Source: Omphiscola glabra (lineage: Eukaryota > Mollusca > Gastropoda > Lymnaeidae). From it: a stretch of 64,000 nt of DNA. The notes beneath the pieces were generated by a model. The model had not been told where the DNA came from. It did not search any database and saw nothing but the letters and a program-made list of their open reading frames with translations. Positions within the stretch are counted from its first letter, which is position 1; each line of letters opens with the position of its first letter. Positions 46,300 through 56,741 of this stretch are shown here, in pieces. Both the position numbers and the translations under genes were made by a program. The stretch lies in contig OZ024810.1 in NCBI GenBank assembly GCA_964017045.1, positions 7,433,562 to 7,497,561 on the forward strand. The letters run 5' to 3'.

Positions 46300-46850
46300 G
46301 GCACTACGGAGTGCCAGCCACTGTACGGAGTGCCAGCCACTGTACAAAGTGCCGGCCATTGTACGGAGTGCCAGCCACTGTACAGAGTGCAGGCCATTGT
46401 ACGGAGTGCCTGCCACTGTACAGAGTGCCGGCCATTGTACGGAGTGCCAGCCACTGTACATAGTGCCGGCCATTGTACGGAGTGCCAGCCACTGTACAGA
46501 GTGTCGGCCATTGTACGGAGTGCCTGCCACTGTAGAGAGTGCCGGCGATTGTACGGAGTGCCTGCCACTGTACGGAGTGCCGGCCATTGTACGGAGTGCC
46601 TGCCACTGTACGGAGTGCCGGCCATTGTACGGAGTGCCTGCCACTGTATGGTGCCGGCCATTGTACGGAGTGCCAGCCACTGTACAGAGTACCGGCGATT
46701 GTACGGAGTGCCTGCCACTGTACGGAGTGCCGGCCATTGTACGGAGTGCCTGCCACTGTACGGAGTGCCAGCCACTGCACGGAGTGCCAGCCACTGCACG
46801 GAGTGCCAGCCACTGTACGGAGTGCCTGCCACGGTACGCATGCAGTGTAT
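46300..46850. repeat. 19-bp minisatellite with 38-bp alternation
   Basis: About 29 units of 19 bp ('gtacggagtgccagccact'), alternating with 'gtacagagtgccggccatt', so the effective period is 38 bp in much of the array. Long frames on both strands (VQWLALRTMAG on minus) are artefacts. Confidence 0.96.
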
Positions 46851-46867
46851 ATTGGTTGACAGGCTGT

Positions 46868-47368
46868 CCAAATAAATTAAATTGTGTTGAGCCATATAAT
46901 GGCTGATTCAGATGGCACCAACAAATTGTGTTGAGCCATATACTGGCTGATTCAGATGGCACCAACAAATTGTGTTGAGCCATATCCTGGCTTATTCAGA
47001 TGGCATCAACAAATTGTGTTGAGCCATATACTGGCCGATTCAGATGGCACCAACAAATTGTGTTGAGCCATATACTGGGTGATTCAGGTGGCACCAACAA
47101 ATTGTGTTGAGCCATATACTGGCCGATTCAGATGGCACCAACAAATTGTGTTGAGCCATATACTGGCTGATTCAGATGGCACCAACTAATTGTGTTGAGC
47201 TATATACTGGCTGATTCAGATGGCACCAATAAATTGTGTTGAGCCATATACTGGCTGATTCAGATGGCACCAGCAAATTGTGTTGAGCCATATACTGGCT
47301 GATTCAGATGGCACCAACAAATTGTGTTGCGCCATATTCTTGCTGATTCAGATGGCACCAACCATTTG
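46868..47368. repeat. 45-bp minisatellite
   Basis: About 11 units of 45 bp ('ttgtgttgagccatatactg', 'gctgattcagatggcacca'). Confidence 0.96.
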
Positions 47369-47404
47369 AATTTTTTCCTGTTTCCGAATGTGTTCCTTCT
47401 TGTT

Positions 47405-47862
47405 TTGTCAGTAGCTCGCCTCAAACATTTCATATTACAGGTATAGCTCGCCTCAAACATTTCATATTACAGGTATAGCTCGCCTCAAACATTTCATATT
47501 ACAGGTATAGCTCGCCTCAAACATTTCATATTACAGGTATAGCTCGCCTCAAACATTTCATATTACAGGTATAGCTCGCCTCAAACATTTCATGTCACAG
47601 GTGTAGCTCGCCTCAAACATTTTATATTTCAGGTAAGTTCGCCTCAAACATTTCATATTACAGGTATAGCTCGCCTCAAACATTTCATGTCACAGGTGTA
47701 GCTCGCCTCAAACATTTCATGTCACAGGTGTAGCTCGCCTCAAACATTTCATATTACAGGTATAGCTCGCCTCAAACATTTCATGTCACAGGTGTAGCTC
47801 GCCTCAAACATTTCATGTCACAGGTGTAGCTCGCCTCAAACATTTCATATCACAGGTGACAA
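47405..47862. repeat. 32-bp minisatellite
   Basis: About 14 units of 32 bp ('gctcgcctcaaacatttcat', 'attacaggtata'). Some units carry 'atgtcacaggtgta'. Confidence 0.96.
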
Positions 47863-47974
47863 TTTTTGTCTCCAAACTTTTATTGACAGCACAGATTTGT
47901 CACTGTAACCCTACCGTGTGATAATCGGATGCCAGTAATAAAATTTTGAATCGACTTATTTTGTCTGGTATATT

Positions 47975-48080
47975 ATTATTATTATTATGGGTAGTTTTCT
48001 ATAGCGTGAAGTCACCACGCTCTACATACAATTTAAAATGAACTTAAAAATTGAAAACCAACCATTCCATATCATTGTAC
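47975..48080 (-). repeat. LINE family A 3' end, minus strand
   Basis: (att)n tract, 'agttttctatagcgtg' and 'accacgctctacatacaatt' match the reverse complement of family A tails. A second tail begins immediately at about 48083, so two copies are joined or nested. Confidence 0.7.
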
Positions 48081-48082
48081 AT

Positions 48083-48600
48083 TATTATTTTATTATTTAG
48101 GGCTAGGCTCACCGCGCTGTACATAAAAATATTAGAAAAAGAGACATAATCGTGACAATAACATAAAATACATATATGTAATAAAGAACAGCGGTATAGA
48201 GACAAAACAAAAACTAATGCATATTCACCCCATCCACACCAGAACTTTTACATGACAAGCCACAGAGGGCACTCTGCAGCATCGTTTAAAGGTCAGAAGA
48301 GGAATCAGTCAGGATAGTAGAGTTTAAAGAGATGTGTTTTGAGTGCAGTTTTGAAGACTGTGGTGGTTGATATATTTCTGATGTGTAGTGGAAGAGAATT
48401 CCATTGTTTGGGGGCACAGTAAGAGAAAGATCGTTCACCATATGTTTTTGTGCGAGTCTTGGATACAGAAAGAATACGCGCGTCTGCGGAGGAGCGAAGC
48501 TGTCGAAGGGGTGAATAGGCAGAGAGAAGTTCGGTTAGATAGGAAGGGCAGGAATTCGATAAAAAGTTATGGCACGGAACAGAGATTTTATCGCCCATCC
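48083..48600 (-). pseudogene. LINE family A reverse transcriptase C-terminus, minus strand
   Basis: The minus-strand frame 48598-48305 reads CPSYLTELLSAYSPLRQLRS, TKTYGERSFSYCAPKQWNSL, PLHIRNISTTTVFKTALKTH and LFKLYYPD. This is the conserved C-terminal end of CR1/L2-group reverse transcriptases. The 3' UTR toward 48083 ends in 'agggctaggctcaccgcg' and an (att)n tract. It is 5'-truncated. Confidence 0.85.
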
Positions 48601-48984
48601 GTGCTTGTACAGGGAGCCAATGAAGTGAATGAAGTGTGGTGTGACGTGATCACGTTTTTTTGCCTTAATGATGCATAAAGTATAAATGTTGACAAATAAA
48701 GACAAATGTTGTCCTCATAAAATACAACAACCCATATTTTGTCTAAATGATGTTTGAGACTCAAACTCAAGTTTGTGATGCTTACTTCCCAAAAAAAAAA
48801 ACTATTATATAAAAGTGGCAACACAAATTTAAAACAGAACCCCTTTGTTAATAAACCACTAGTTACGCCAAAGCACTTTTCATGCAGGCCACTGAACCAT
48901 GTGATATTAGTAATAATGTGGCATCTCTCCTGAAATACAACGCAAAGAATTGTACTTTAAAAAAATTGTATTATGATTATTTCC

Positions 48985-49388
48985 GTTGATAGAAAGAAAA
49001 GGGTTGACAGAAAGAATAGGGTTGATAGAAAGAATAGGGTTGCTAGAAAGAATAAGGTTGATAGAAAGAATAGGGTTGATAGAAAGAATAAGGTTGATAG
49101 AAAGAATAAGGTTGATAGAAAGAATAGGCTTGATAGAAAGAATAGGATTGATAGAAATAATAAGGTTGATAGAAAGAATAGAGTTGATGGAAAGAATAGG
49201 GTTGATAGAAAGAATAGGGTTGATAGAAAAAATAGGGTTGATAGAAAGAAAAGGGTTGATAGAAAGAAAAGGGTTGATAGAAAGAATAGGGTTGATAGGA
49301 ATAATAGGGTTGATAGAAAGAATAGGGTTGATAGAAAGAATAGGTTTGATAGAAAGAATAGGGTTGATAGAAAGAATAGGGTTGCATG
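48985..49388. repeat. 18-bp minisatellite ('gttgatagaaagaatagg')
   Basis: About 22 units of 18 bp. All six frames are largely open (VDRKNR, LIERIG, FFLSTL and others) because the unit lacks stops and is a multiple of three. Confidence 0.97.
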
Positions 49389-49786
49389 GAACAGAGATTC
49401 TTCTACAAAAATCATTGAAGTTGAGACCCAATCTCCGTTTAAAAATTTAACCTAATTTTTAAAGATCTCCTTTTTAAAAATAAAACATGATGCACTGCCA
49501 GTGATGTTGCTTCATTAATTGTAGTACTCTTTTTATGATTCATCACAGTACATATAATATAGATTATGAATAGTGATTATGAAAATGCTTGAGATGAGGA
49601 ATTTTCTGCAAATCCATTCCCATTTCTTTTTTGGCCCTAAAACCTCACGAACTTTGTCTTTGTGGTCTTTAAATAAAATGATGAAAATTTTTTTTTTTCT
49701 CAAAATTGTACAACTATCAGTAATTTATATACCCATATATGGCATACTGTGATGATTAGGCCAATGGCATCATTGTAAATACATTA
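49389..49786. other. Spacer, no gene seen
   Basis: AT-rich unique sequence between the 18-bp array and the polypyrimidine repeat. Confidence 0.5.
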
Positions 49787-49980
49787 AGTTGGACGAAAAA
49801 AAATTGTGGAGAATTCTTTTAAAAATAAAAACAACAAAACAAAGCAAAACTAATGAACCAATAGGAAGAGTTTTATACCTTCTTCTTTCCATCTTTCTAT
49901 CCCTCTATCCCCTCTCCATTTCTCCTCCTCCCATCTCTCCATCTTCTCACCTCTCCACACCCTTCTTTCCTTATCAGTTC
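49787..49980. repeat. Polypyrimidine dispersed repeat, copy 2 (interrupted)
   Basis: Shares 'ttggacgaaaaaaaatt'-like start, 'aaaaataaaaacaac' and 'ctctccatttctcctcctcc' with 58045-58530. It is cut off at about 49980, where LINE family B begins. Confidence 0.6.
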
Positions 49981-50523
49981 TGTGGTCAGCGCTTGCTTCT
50001 GTCATCTACGCGCCCTGGGTCAGCTGCGTCCACAACTCAATAAGGGAACAGCAAATGCTGTAGCGGTAACTCTAATCCAATCAAGATTAGATTACTGTAA
50101 CAGTTGTTTGTGGGGTTTACCTCAGAACCAAATTCAGAGACTCCAGGCGGTACAAAATACTGCAGCACGCATTTGTCGCGGAGAAAGAGATCAGACCACA
50201 TCACCCCAGTTCTACGAGATCTCCATTTGGTTCCTGTGAGTGAGCGCATTAACCACAAAATTCTGTCCCTGGCGTACAACTGTATAGAAGGCTTTGCACC
50301 AGAATATCTTAAAGAACTGATTTATAAACACGCATCCTTAAAGAAGCTGAAGTCTTCTACACAGTCCTTACTTACAATTCCCAGTGTGGATGAACACAGA
50401 AAAAAGTCTTACGGAGGGCGCTTTTTTGAAGCGATAGAGCCAAAATTATGGAATAGTTTGCCTCTATCTTTGAGGGGTATTAAAACATCATTTAAGAAAC
50501 ATTTAAAAACTTTTTTGGTTTAA
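49981..50523 (+). pseudogene. LINE family B (L2/CR1-like) reverse transcriptase C-terminus, frameshifted
   Basis: One frame reads LIQSRLDYCNSCLWGLPQNQ and LQAVQNTAARI. The frame shifts near 50175-50190 and continues RRKRSDHITPVLRDLHLVP, INHKILSLAYNCIEGFAPEY and PKLWNSLPLSLRGIKTSFKK to a stop at 50521. This is the well-conserved end of L2/CR1-group LINE reverse transcriptase. The element is 5'-truncated and dead. Its 3' UTR continues as the 52-bp array. Confidence 0.88.
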
Positions 50524-50527
50524 ACAG

Positions 50528-51475
50528 ATTTATGAAAACCAGAGCGCAGTGAGCATGCTACAGTAGCATTGATACCAGCTCTATATAACATCAGTGCACA
50601 GTGAGCATGCTAAAGTAGCATTGATACCAGCTCTATATAACATCAGAGCGCAGTGAGCATGCTACAGTAGCATTGATATCAGCGCTATATAACATCAGAG
50701 CGCAGTGAGCATGCTAAAGTAGCATTGATACCAGCGCTATATAACATCAGAGCGCAGTGAGCATGCTAAAGTAGCATTGATATCAGCGCTATATAACATC
50801 AGAGCGCAGTGAGCATGCTAAAGTAGCATTGATACCAGCGCTATATAACATCAGAGCGCAGTGAGCATGCTAAAGTAGCATTGATATCAGCGCTATATAA
50901 CATCAGAGCGCAGTGAGCATGCTAAAGTAGCATTGATACCAGCTCTATATAACATCAGAGCGCAGTGAGCATGCTAAAGTAGCATTGATATCAGCGCTAT
51001 ATAACATCAGAGCGCATTGAGCATGCTAAAGTAGCATTGATACCAGCGCTATATAACATCAGAGCGCAGTGAGCATGCTACAGTAGCATTGATACCAGCT
51101 CTATATAACATCAGAGCGCAGTGAGCATGCTAAAGTAGCATTGATACCAGCTCTATATAACATTAGAGCGCAGTGAGCATGCTAAAGTAGCACTGATACC
51201 AGTGCTATATAACATCAGTGCGCAGTGAGCATGCTAAAGTAGCATTGATACCAGCTCTATATAACATCAGAGCGCAGTGAGCATGCTAAAGTAGCATTGA
51301 TACCAGCTCTATATAACATCAGAGCGCAGTGAGCATGCTAAAGTAGCATTGATACCAGCTCTATATAACATCAGAGCGCAGTGAGCATGCTACAGTAGCA
51401 TTGATACCAGCGCTATATAACATCAGAGCGCAGTGAGCATGCTAAAGTAGCATTGATACCAGAGCTATATATAAA
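50528..51475 (+). repeat. 52-bp minisatellite formed inside the LINE B 3' UTR
   Basis: About 18 units of 52 bp: 'gcgcagtgagcatgctaaag', 'tagcattgataccagcgc', 'tatataacatcaga'. Each contains the inverted repeat ATGCTA-AAG-TAGCAT and a TATATAA. The array starts a few bases after the LINE stop codon and ends at 'tatatataaatatccaatca', the LINE 3' end. Confidence 0.95.
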
Positions 51476-51492
51476 TATCCAATCAATCAATC
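51476..51492 (+). repeat. (aatc)n tail of LINE B
   Basis: 'atccaatcaatcaatc' directly after the 52-bp array, typical of the microsatellite tails of this LINE group. Confidence 0.75.
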
Positions 51493-51654
51493 TCTCCAAC
51501 CCACCTCAACCCCCATGTCTGTAGGGGACACAACTACAACCTAAAAGTGTGGATACCTACAACCTAAAGGAACACACATTTCAACCACAAGTCACTCTTC
51601 AAATATTTATAACGGCATGATAAAAACCATAGGTAATCCCAAAGTGGTTTAGGA

Positions 51655-51812
51655 ATTGGGGGTGGCGAGTAAGGGTGCCGCCCGGGATTTTTCTTTACAC
51701 GGATTGGCGCCATTTTCAGCCAACTGGTGAGGTGATTTATTTTCGTGGAAAGGCTTTACTTATCCTGCCCCGGGTGGCAATAACACTAGTTACTCCCCTG
51801 AGTTGTGCTTAA
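51655..51812. mobile_element. Candidate hAT-like MITE with degenerate ends
   Basis: Left part 'ggtggcgagtaagggtgccg' + 'cccggga'; right part 'ccccgggtggcaataacact' + 'agttactcccctg'. Reverse-complementing the right gives 'caggggagtaactagtg' and 'ttattgccacccgggg', an imperfect inverted repeat with the left. No target duplication was readable. Confidence 0.45.
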
Positions 51813-52389
51813 ACGTCAGGGGTTCTTTTGTTGCAGCGCCGAACGACCTCTTTATTTGAAAAGATTTCAGGCAGAACATAACGAAATTGCTTATAAAAAA
51901 TTTTCTGGTATACAAATTATATCACTCTTCTTTAAAGCTATTTTAAAGGTATCAATCTACAATTAAAACAATTCACATTTTAAAAGTTAGAAATTTACCT
52001 ACAAAGCAAACATCTCCGGTAACTTATTTAATTTTTTTTTCTGATTAGATATTTTGATATACGATTCAAATCTTAATTCTTTTGTATATGATAGAATAGT
52101 AGAGTTACGCCCATGAAAAAAACCCACTCTCTTCGAAAACATCCCTATTGGCTACGCTTTTGCCCGACCAAACGTTTTAACCAAAGAAATAAAAAACATT
52201 TTATTATTCCCCCTTCTAACAACTCCCCCCCCCCCTCCCCTCTACCCTCTCTCGTCTTGCGCCAATTCCCTGACCCTGGCTGATACCATCTTGAGACATT
52301 CACAACATAATATCTTTAGCCATTAGCTTGGAATTACCCTGTGAAACAGCCAATGAGATGTTATAAATGGACGGATATTAGGTTAGAAT

Positions 52390-52670
52390 GTGACAGATGC
52401 AACACAGTGGCAGATACAACACAGTGGCGGATACAACAAAGTGGCAGATACAACACAGTGGCTTCTGTTAATGTTCTTTCTTGGAACCAACTCTACAGTT
52501 TTATATTCTGAATAAGTTGATGTAGGAAGATTCCAACATAGTGGCAAATACAACACAGTGCCATATACAACATAGTGGAATATACAACATATTGCTAGAT
52601 AAAACAGTGGCTAATACAACATAGTGTTTGATACAACATATTAGCAAAGAGAACATAGTGACAAATACAA
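52390..52670 (+). repeat. 'gatacaacacagtgg' repeats upstream of paralog 2
   Basis: Irregular 15-17-bp units corresponding to 15170-15400 and 63250-63430. Confidence 0.85.
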
Positions 52671-53203
52671 AAGGTTTCTTCTCATGTTCTTTGTTGGAAC
52701 CAGCCGCGTAAAATTATCAAAACGTTTAGGTATCTGGAAGTACTAAAACTGGTTTATCTTTTAGATAGAAAATGATAGGAATACGTTATGTGTTCACTCT
52801 GATCTGATCTACTCCATGTTCTGAGGTTTCACAATATTTGGGTCGGAAGGATTGGCTGATCCTTACCAAAAATCATTCATCAACACGGTCTTTCTGGACT
52901 CCACTTCTATGAGATTACAGGGCAGTTTTGTTTTAAGTATCATTCACAAGGGATTATAATACATCCCACATAGGATCTACAATTAACGTGGGATTATATT
53001 TTCTTGTTTCATGTTTCTATTTGGAACTTAAGTTTTACAACCAAATATTGACATGACGTTTAGCGGTATACATCTTTTAAACAAACGTTTCCTACCAACT
53101 GCTGTGAAGGTTGTTTATTTGTGAGCCAACTTCAAATATAAATAACGTGTAACGCAGTGACTGTGTATATACCAACGTCTAACGTAGCGATTGTGTATAT
53201 ATC

Positions 53204-53233
53204 ATGCATTCAAAACTAGCATTCATTCATTAA
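53204..53233 (+). other. Broken upstream start of paralog 2 (short uORF)
   Basis: ATG CAT TCA AAA CTA matches the paralog 1 start, but the codon equivalent to paralog 1 Glu12 (GAA) is TAA here, ending the frame after nine codons. The frame re-opens straight after the stop and aligns with paralog 1 residues 13-20 (NSTTIISYS versus NTTIVSLS) up to the ATG at 53267. Confidence 0.8.
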
Positions 53234-53266
53234 AACTCTACCACCATAATATCATATTCGGCCGGC

Positions 53267-54748
53267 ATGAAAACCGTGGTCAGTTGGCTTCTTCCGTTAA
53301 CGATGTACCTTTTATTTGTGGCATTTGTGAAGATATCATTTGCAATATACAATAAATTTTTTATGCAACTGGTCCGCGATTTAGAATCCAACGTTTTCAG
53401 AGGCCATAAATTTGTAATCCTGTCAATACCATCCAAGGACCTGGTCCCCCCACCTGGCAACACGTCGTCAATGGAGTCGGCTGAAGACACGAGTCAACTC
53501 TCACCAACTAAACTCACCGACCGAAGCTCAAGGTCAACGAATGGGGATGGATCAGCTCTCAACGATTTAACGTTTGGTCAAAATGAACCTGAATCAGCAG
53601 GCATGTCCAGTTTGACGTTGACGTCATTGTCTTCGGAGCAGGTGCGTCCTGTTGTTAAAGGGATGCCATTCGTCGTGACGACCCTTTCCGGTAACCATAA
53701 CCAAGTAAAATTAAAAAACTCGAACTCGCTGGTGACGAATCAGGGCTGTGACGATTTCACCAAGATTGGAGAACGTCATGTGCACGTGACATCCACGGTC
53801 ACCCAGCATGAGGACACTTATGTGTCGAGGTCAGATGTCGGTAATCCAGGAGGAGGTCTGATTGGCCACCCCACGGACACAGTAAGAGGTCTAATAGGCC
53901 GCTCCGCTGACAGTGCTGAGAGTAAAGTTAACTTTGAAACAAATGCGTGTTTTCCCAATGGTACAAATAAATCTAGCAGGGTATCAAAAAAAGTCTGCTT
54001 CAATGAGGAATCATCATTGGATATTTTAGAGGCTACGCCTGTACATGAAAATGTAAGGGTCGTCACTCATGATTGTCCATCTATGAGTAGATATTCAAAA
54101 TCTCTTGCATCTACGACATCCAAGCACATTAGAAGCTCTGAAAGAATTCAATCTTTAAACCCTGTCATCGGAAACGGTATCAAAACAATACAACCATTGG
54201 ATGCGGCAGTGGACGTGGTTTCTCACTTTGAAAACAACTCTGGCGTCCATAGCAACAACACGAGTGAGTTTAAATGTCATCGTGACATTGCTACCGTTGA
54301 ATCATCACCTTGGCATCATTCAAGTCACTTTAAAACTGAAATGGTTGGAAGTCTGGTCACGATGAAAGAAGTCACCAGTAAACTGAGAGCTCTTCTCATT
54401 GACTCACGAGGTGGTCGGGCATGTACTAAGACTTTAGAAGGTGTTCAAAGAAGTTCGAAGTGTGACGGGTGTGACACTTGTAACATTGTTATGGAAATTC
54501 TGGATGAGCTTAAAGAAGATGATTGCAATAATGTCAATAAATTCATGGGAAAATGTGACAACATTGGACAGAACCATGAGTTCATGATTGTAAGTGAAGT
54601 TTTATCAGGAATTGAGGCAAGTCAGTTGTCTGAGGTGAACGGACAAACTTTTGGATCAAATGAGTCTGAAAACAAAATCTGGGCAGTCAATAGCGTACGA
54701 GGTCACCTAGTTGGGTCACTTACATCTCTTCATGACGTGGTACAGTAA
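53267..54748 (+). CDS. Unrecognised single-pass membrane protein, paralog 2
   Basis: A 493-codon frame homologous to 15977-17548. It starts MKTVVSWLLP with a hydrophobic segment (residues about 6-27), then a weakly basic stretch and a long polar region. Shared blocks: SIPSKDLVPP, NDLTFGQNE, PFVVTTLSG, DSAESKVN, LASTTSKHIRSSERIQSLN, then a near-identical section from HFENN to CDGCDTC (399-405) and the end LVGSLTSLHDVVQ. The N-terminal ectodomain of paralog 1 is lost through a stop, unless the internal Met is the true start in both. It has an extra VRGLIGRSADS-like duplication (two GLIG copies). AATAAA at 54971. Function unknown. Confidence 0.8.
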   Translation: MKTVVSWLLPLTMYLLFVAFVKISFAIYNKFFMQLVRDLESNVFRGHKFVILSIPSKDLVPPPGNTSSMESAEDTSQLSPTKLTDRSSRSTNGDGSALNDLTFGQNEPESAGMSSLTLTSLSSEQVRPVVKGMPFVVTTLSGNHNQVKLKNSNSLVTNQGCDDFTKIGERHVHVTSTVTQHEDTYVSRSDVGNPGGGLIGHPTDTVRGLIGRSADSAESKVNFETNACFPNGTNKSSRVSKKVCFNEESSLDILEATPVHENVRVVTHDCPSMSRYSKSLASTTSKHIRSSERIQSLNPVIGNGIKTIQPLDAAVDVVSHFENNSGVHSNNTSEFKCHRDIATVESSPWHHSSHFKTEMVGSLVTMKEVTSKLRALLIDSRGGRACTKTLEGVQRSSKCDGCDTCNIVMEILDELKEDDCNNVNKFMGKCDNIGQNHEFMIVSEVLSGIEASQLSEVNGQTFGSNESENKIWAVNSVRGHLVGSLTSLHDVVQ

Positions 54749-55167
54749 AATAATAGGATAGGTGTAACATCATCATTATTTGAGTTGATGATGATACATT
54801 TATTTGATAACTGGATATATCTATCTATTTCTATCTTTTTATTAATTAATCACTTTTTTACTGTCACCACAACATTTTCAATAATATGAGTCAGAAGGAA
54901 TTTAACATCACTATAATATTTATTTACGACCATACACAATAATAACAAGTCTCCGATATTGGATAAAGATAATAAATTGTCTTACTGCTTCACATAAGTA
55001 ATATCACAGACACAAGCTGTTATAGAATGAAACTTTGCTAGCGCACAATATAAACCTTTATATTGTTGATCATATAACCGTTATCTCCTTCTGCCATTGA
55101 CATTCATCTAATTCACTTCCTGTACATATTAATTTACTAAAACAATACGTTATCCGAGATAAAATAA
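54749..55167. other. 3' flank of paralog 2
   Basis: AT-rich; candidate poly(A) signal AATAAA at 54971-54976. No other gene seen. Confidence 0.5.
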
Positions 55168-55556
55168 TGGACTACGATGAGTCACTTCCTTGTTTTGTCA
55201 CGTGATACGTACCAGCCATTGGTAGGCTTTCTACTACACATAACTACACATAACAACAGATAACAGCTGATCAGCCATTGCCATCATCATTAATTCTAAA
55301 GCAAAATGTTTGTCTCCATCAGCGCCTCCCCCAATGTTAATTAAAATTTTTACTTTTCAAAATATTCTTGAATACACGCGTTTCTTTAAATGACATTCAT
55401 TAAATGTGACAATAATTATAATTCAGTTATGATTAAAGGAAGAAAGTTGTTTGAAGAAAAATTTGTGAGCGACTAGTGTGTTGCAGACAGCCTACCGGAA
55501 GTCTTACTTGTTTTTACACGTATCTCGTGACAAAACAATCGACTCATCGTAGTCCA
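55168..55556. mobile_element. 389-bp MITE with ~40-bp inverted repeats
   Basis: Starts 'tggactacgatgagtc' followed by 'gttttgtcacgtgatacgt'. The right end is the inverse: 'acgtatctcgtgacaaaac', 'gactcatcgtagtcca'. About 36 of 40 positions pair. The possible duplication is only 'aat' on both sides, so the superfamily is uncertain (3-bp duplication would suit PIF/Harbinger). No ORF. Confidence 0.85.
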
Positions 55557-56065
55557 ATGTGTTCACATTTGACCTGTTACATACGCACTGCATCCATTTA
55601 AAAAAATTGTGTGCAATAAATTGTTGTTGTTTTTTTTTTAATTTATGTTATCCTAAAAATTTTACTAATTTCAAAATCAATGTACACTATAGATTACAAA
55701 ATCAATTTATAGTTATTGTTACTGCATCATTGTGTTAACAAAAATATTTTAAAATTTGATTATGAAAATTTTTTGAAACTATACGTACATTAAAGTATGT
55801 AAATTAGAGAATCAATATTATTTAAATCAAAATGTGTCAACATTATTCACAAAATGGAAGTATGAAGTAATAACATTGTTACTTGTTACTTTATAATTTA
55901 TAGCAGGAAAACCCATCTGCTCAATTAGTGTCAACTATTAATAATACAATGGGTTATGGTTAGAGCCATCCATATTCATTCATGATATGTTGTCACAAAT
56001 GTATTGTGCTGCAGGAATACACATCTGCACATTAATTCTTCAATATATAAAATTGTGTGAGTCTC
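55557..56065. other. AT-rich spacer
   Basis: No gene or repeat recognised. Confidence 0.5.
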
Positions 56066-56152
56066 GATGCATGGCTTACTCAATACCTGCGATGCATGGC
56101 TTACTCAATACCTGCGATGCATGGCTTACTCAATACCTGCGATGCATGGCTT
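56066..56152. repeat. ~25-bp tandem repeat, 3.5 units
   Basis: 'gatgcatggcttactcaata' + 'cctgc', nearly identical copies. The first unit starts 'tcgatgcatgg'. Confidence 0.95.
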
Positions 56153-56525
56153 ATTCCTTCTTTTACCTCTCATTTTAATATTAAGTCAAATTTCTCTTGA
56201 TAATTATGTGTTGATTTTTCTCAAAAAATTGCAATAGCATTAAACAATGTAGCATATTTTCATGTAAGTAATATCATCTTGTCATCAAAATTTGTAACAA
56301 ACATCATTTTGTCATCAAAGTTGTATCTACATTATCATTATTAAAAAAATGCACCTTCAATTTGTCATCAATTTTGTAACCATTTGTAACAACATAATAA
56401 CTTTCAATATTAAAAAATAATATATGCAACCTTCAATATCTTTTATGTAGATGCTTTTATTTAAAACAAAACATTTGTGTCAAATTCCAATTTAGTGGAT
56501 TGTGTCTTCAATAGTTGAAAAATGT

Positions 56526-56741
56526 TTACATTCTTTGACTTATGTAATTCAGTGTAAACTGTTTGTCATCTTCAGTGTTTTCAATTTGTCTTGACAAAAA
56601 AACAGCTATGATATTATTCTTGCCTTTAATTAAGTTTATCTCATAGTGGTAGTCTGCTAAAAAAAGTGACCATCTGTTAATTTTAATATTTGTCAATCGA
56701 TTGAAAGATCCAAGTAAAAATGTATAAACTCCTACCCCCAA
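56526..56741 (-). pseudogene. Ty3/Gypsy RNase H fragment (minus strand)
   Basis: Reads FLLGSFNRLTNIKINRWSLF, LADYHYEINLIKGKNNIIAV and FLSRQIENTED. This is the end of the LTR-retrotransposon RNase H domain (pattern: R..RW...L.DY.. I....GK.N..AD.LSR), with the usual Asp of AD-LSR replaced (AVFLSR). Only this short piece is present, and its upstream side abuts the 1-kb dispersed repeat. Non-functional. Confidence 0.82.

Larger units (their letters stand above)
51925..53266 (+). promoter_or_regulatory. Conserved upstream region of paralog 2
   Basis: Same landmark order as upstream of paralog 1: 'ggctacgcttttgc' (about 52150), polypyrimidine tract (52205-52255), 'tataaatggacggat' (about 52365), 'acaacacagtgg' repeats (52390-52670), 'tagcggtata' (about 53057). 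The last ~350 bp are clearly closer to copy 3 than to copy 1. Confidence 0.65.

Noticed and set aside
46191..46983. Overlapping 106-234-codon frames in all orientations
   Set aside because: 19-bp minisatellite; three units make a 57-bp frame-preserving period.
47405..47862. Tandem splice sites (cag|gtata in every 32-bp unit)
   Set aside because: Unlike the exon D and F cases, no real exon junction seeds this array; the motif is incidental.
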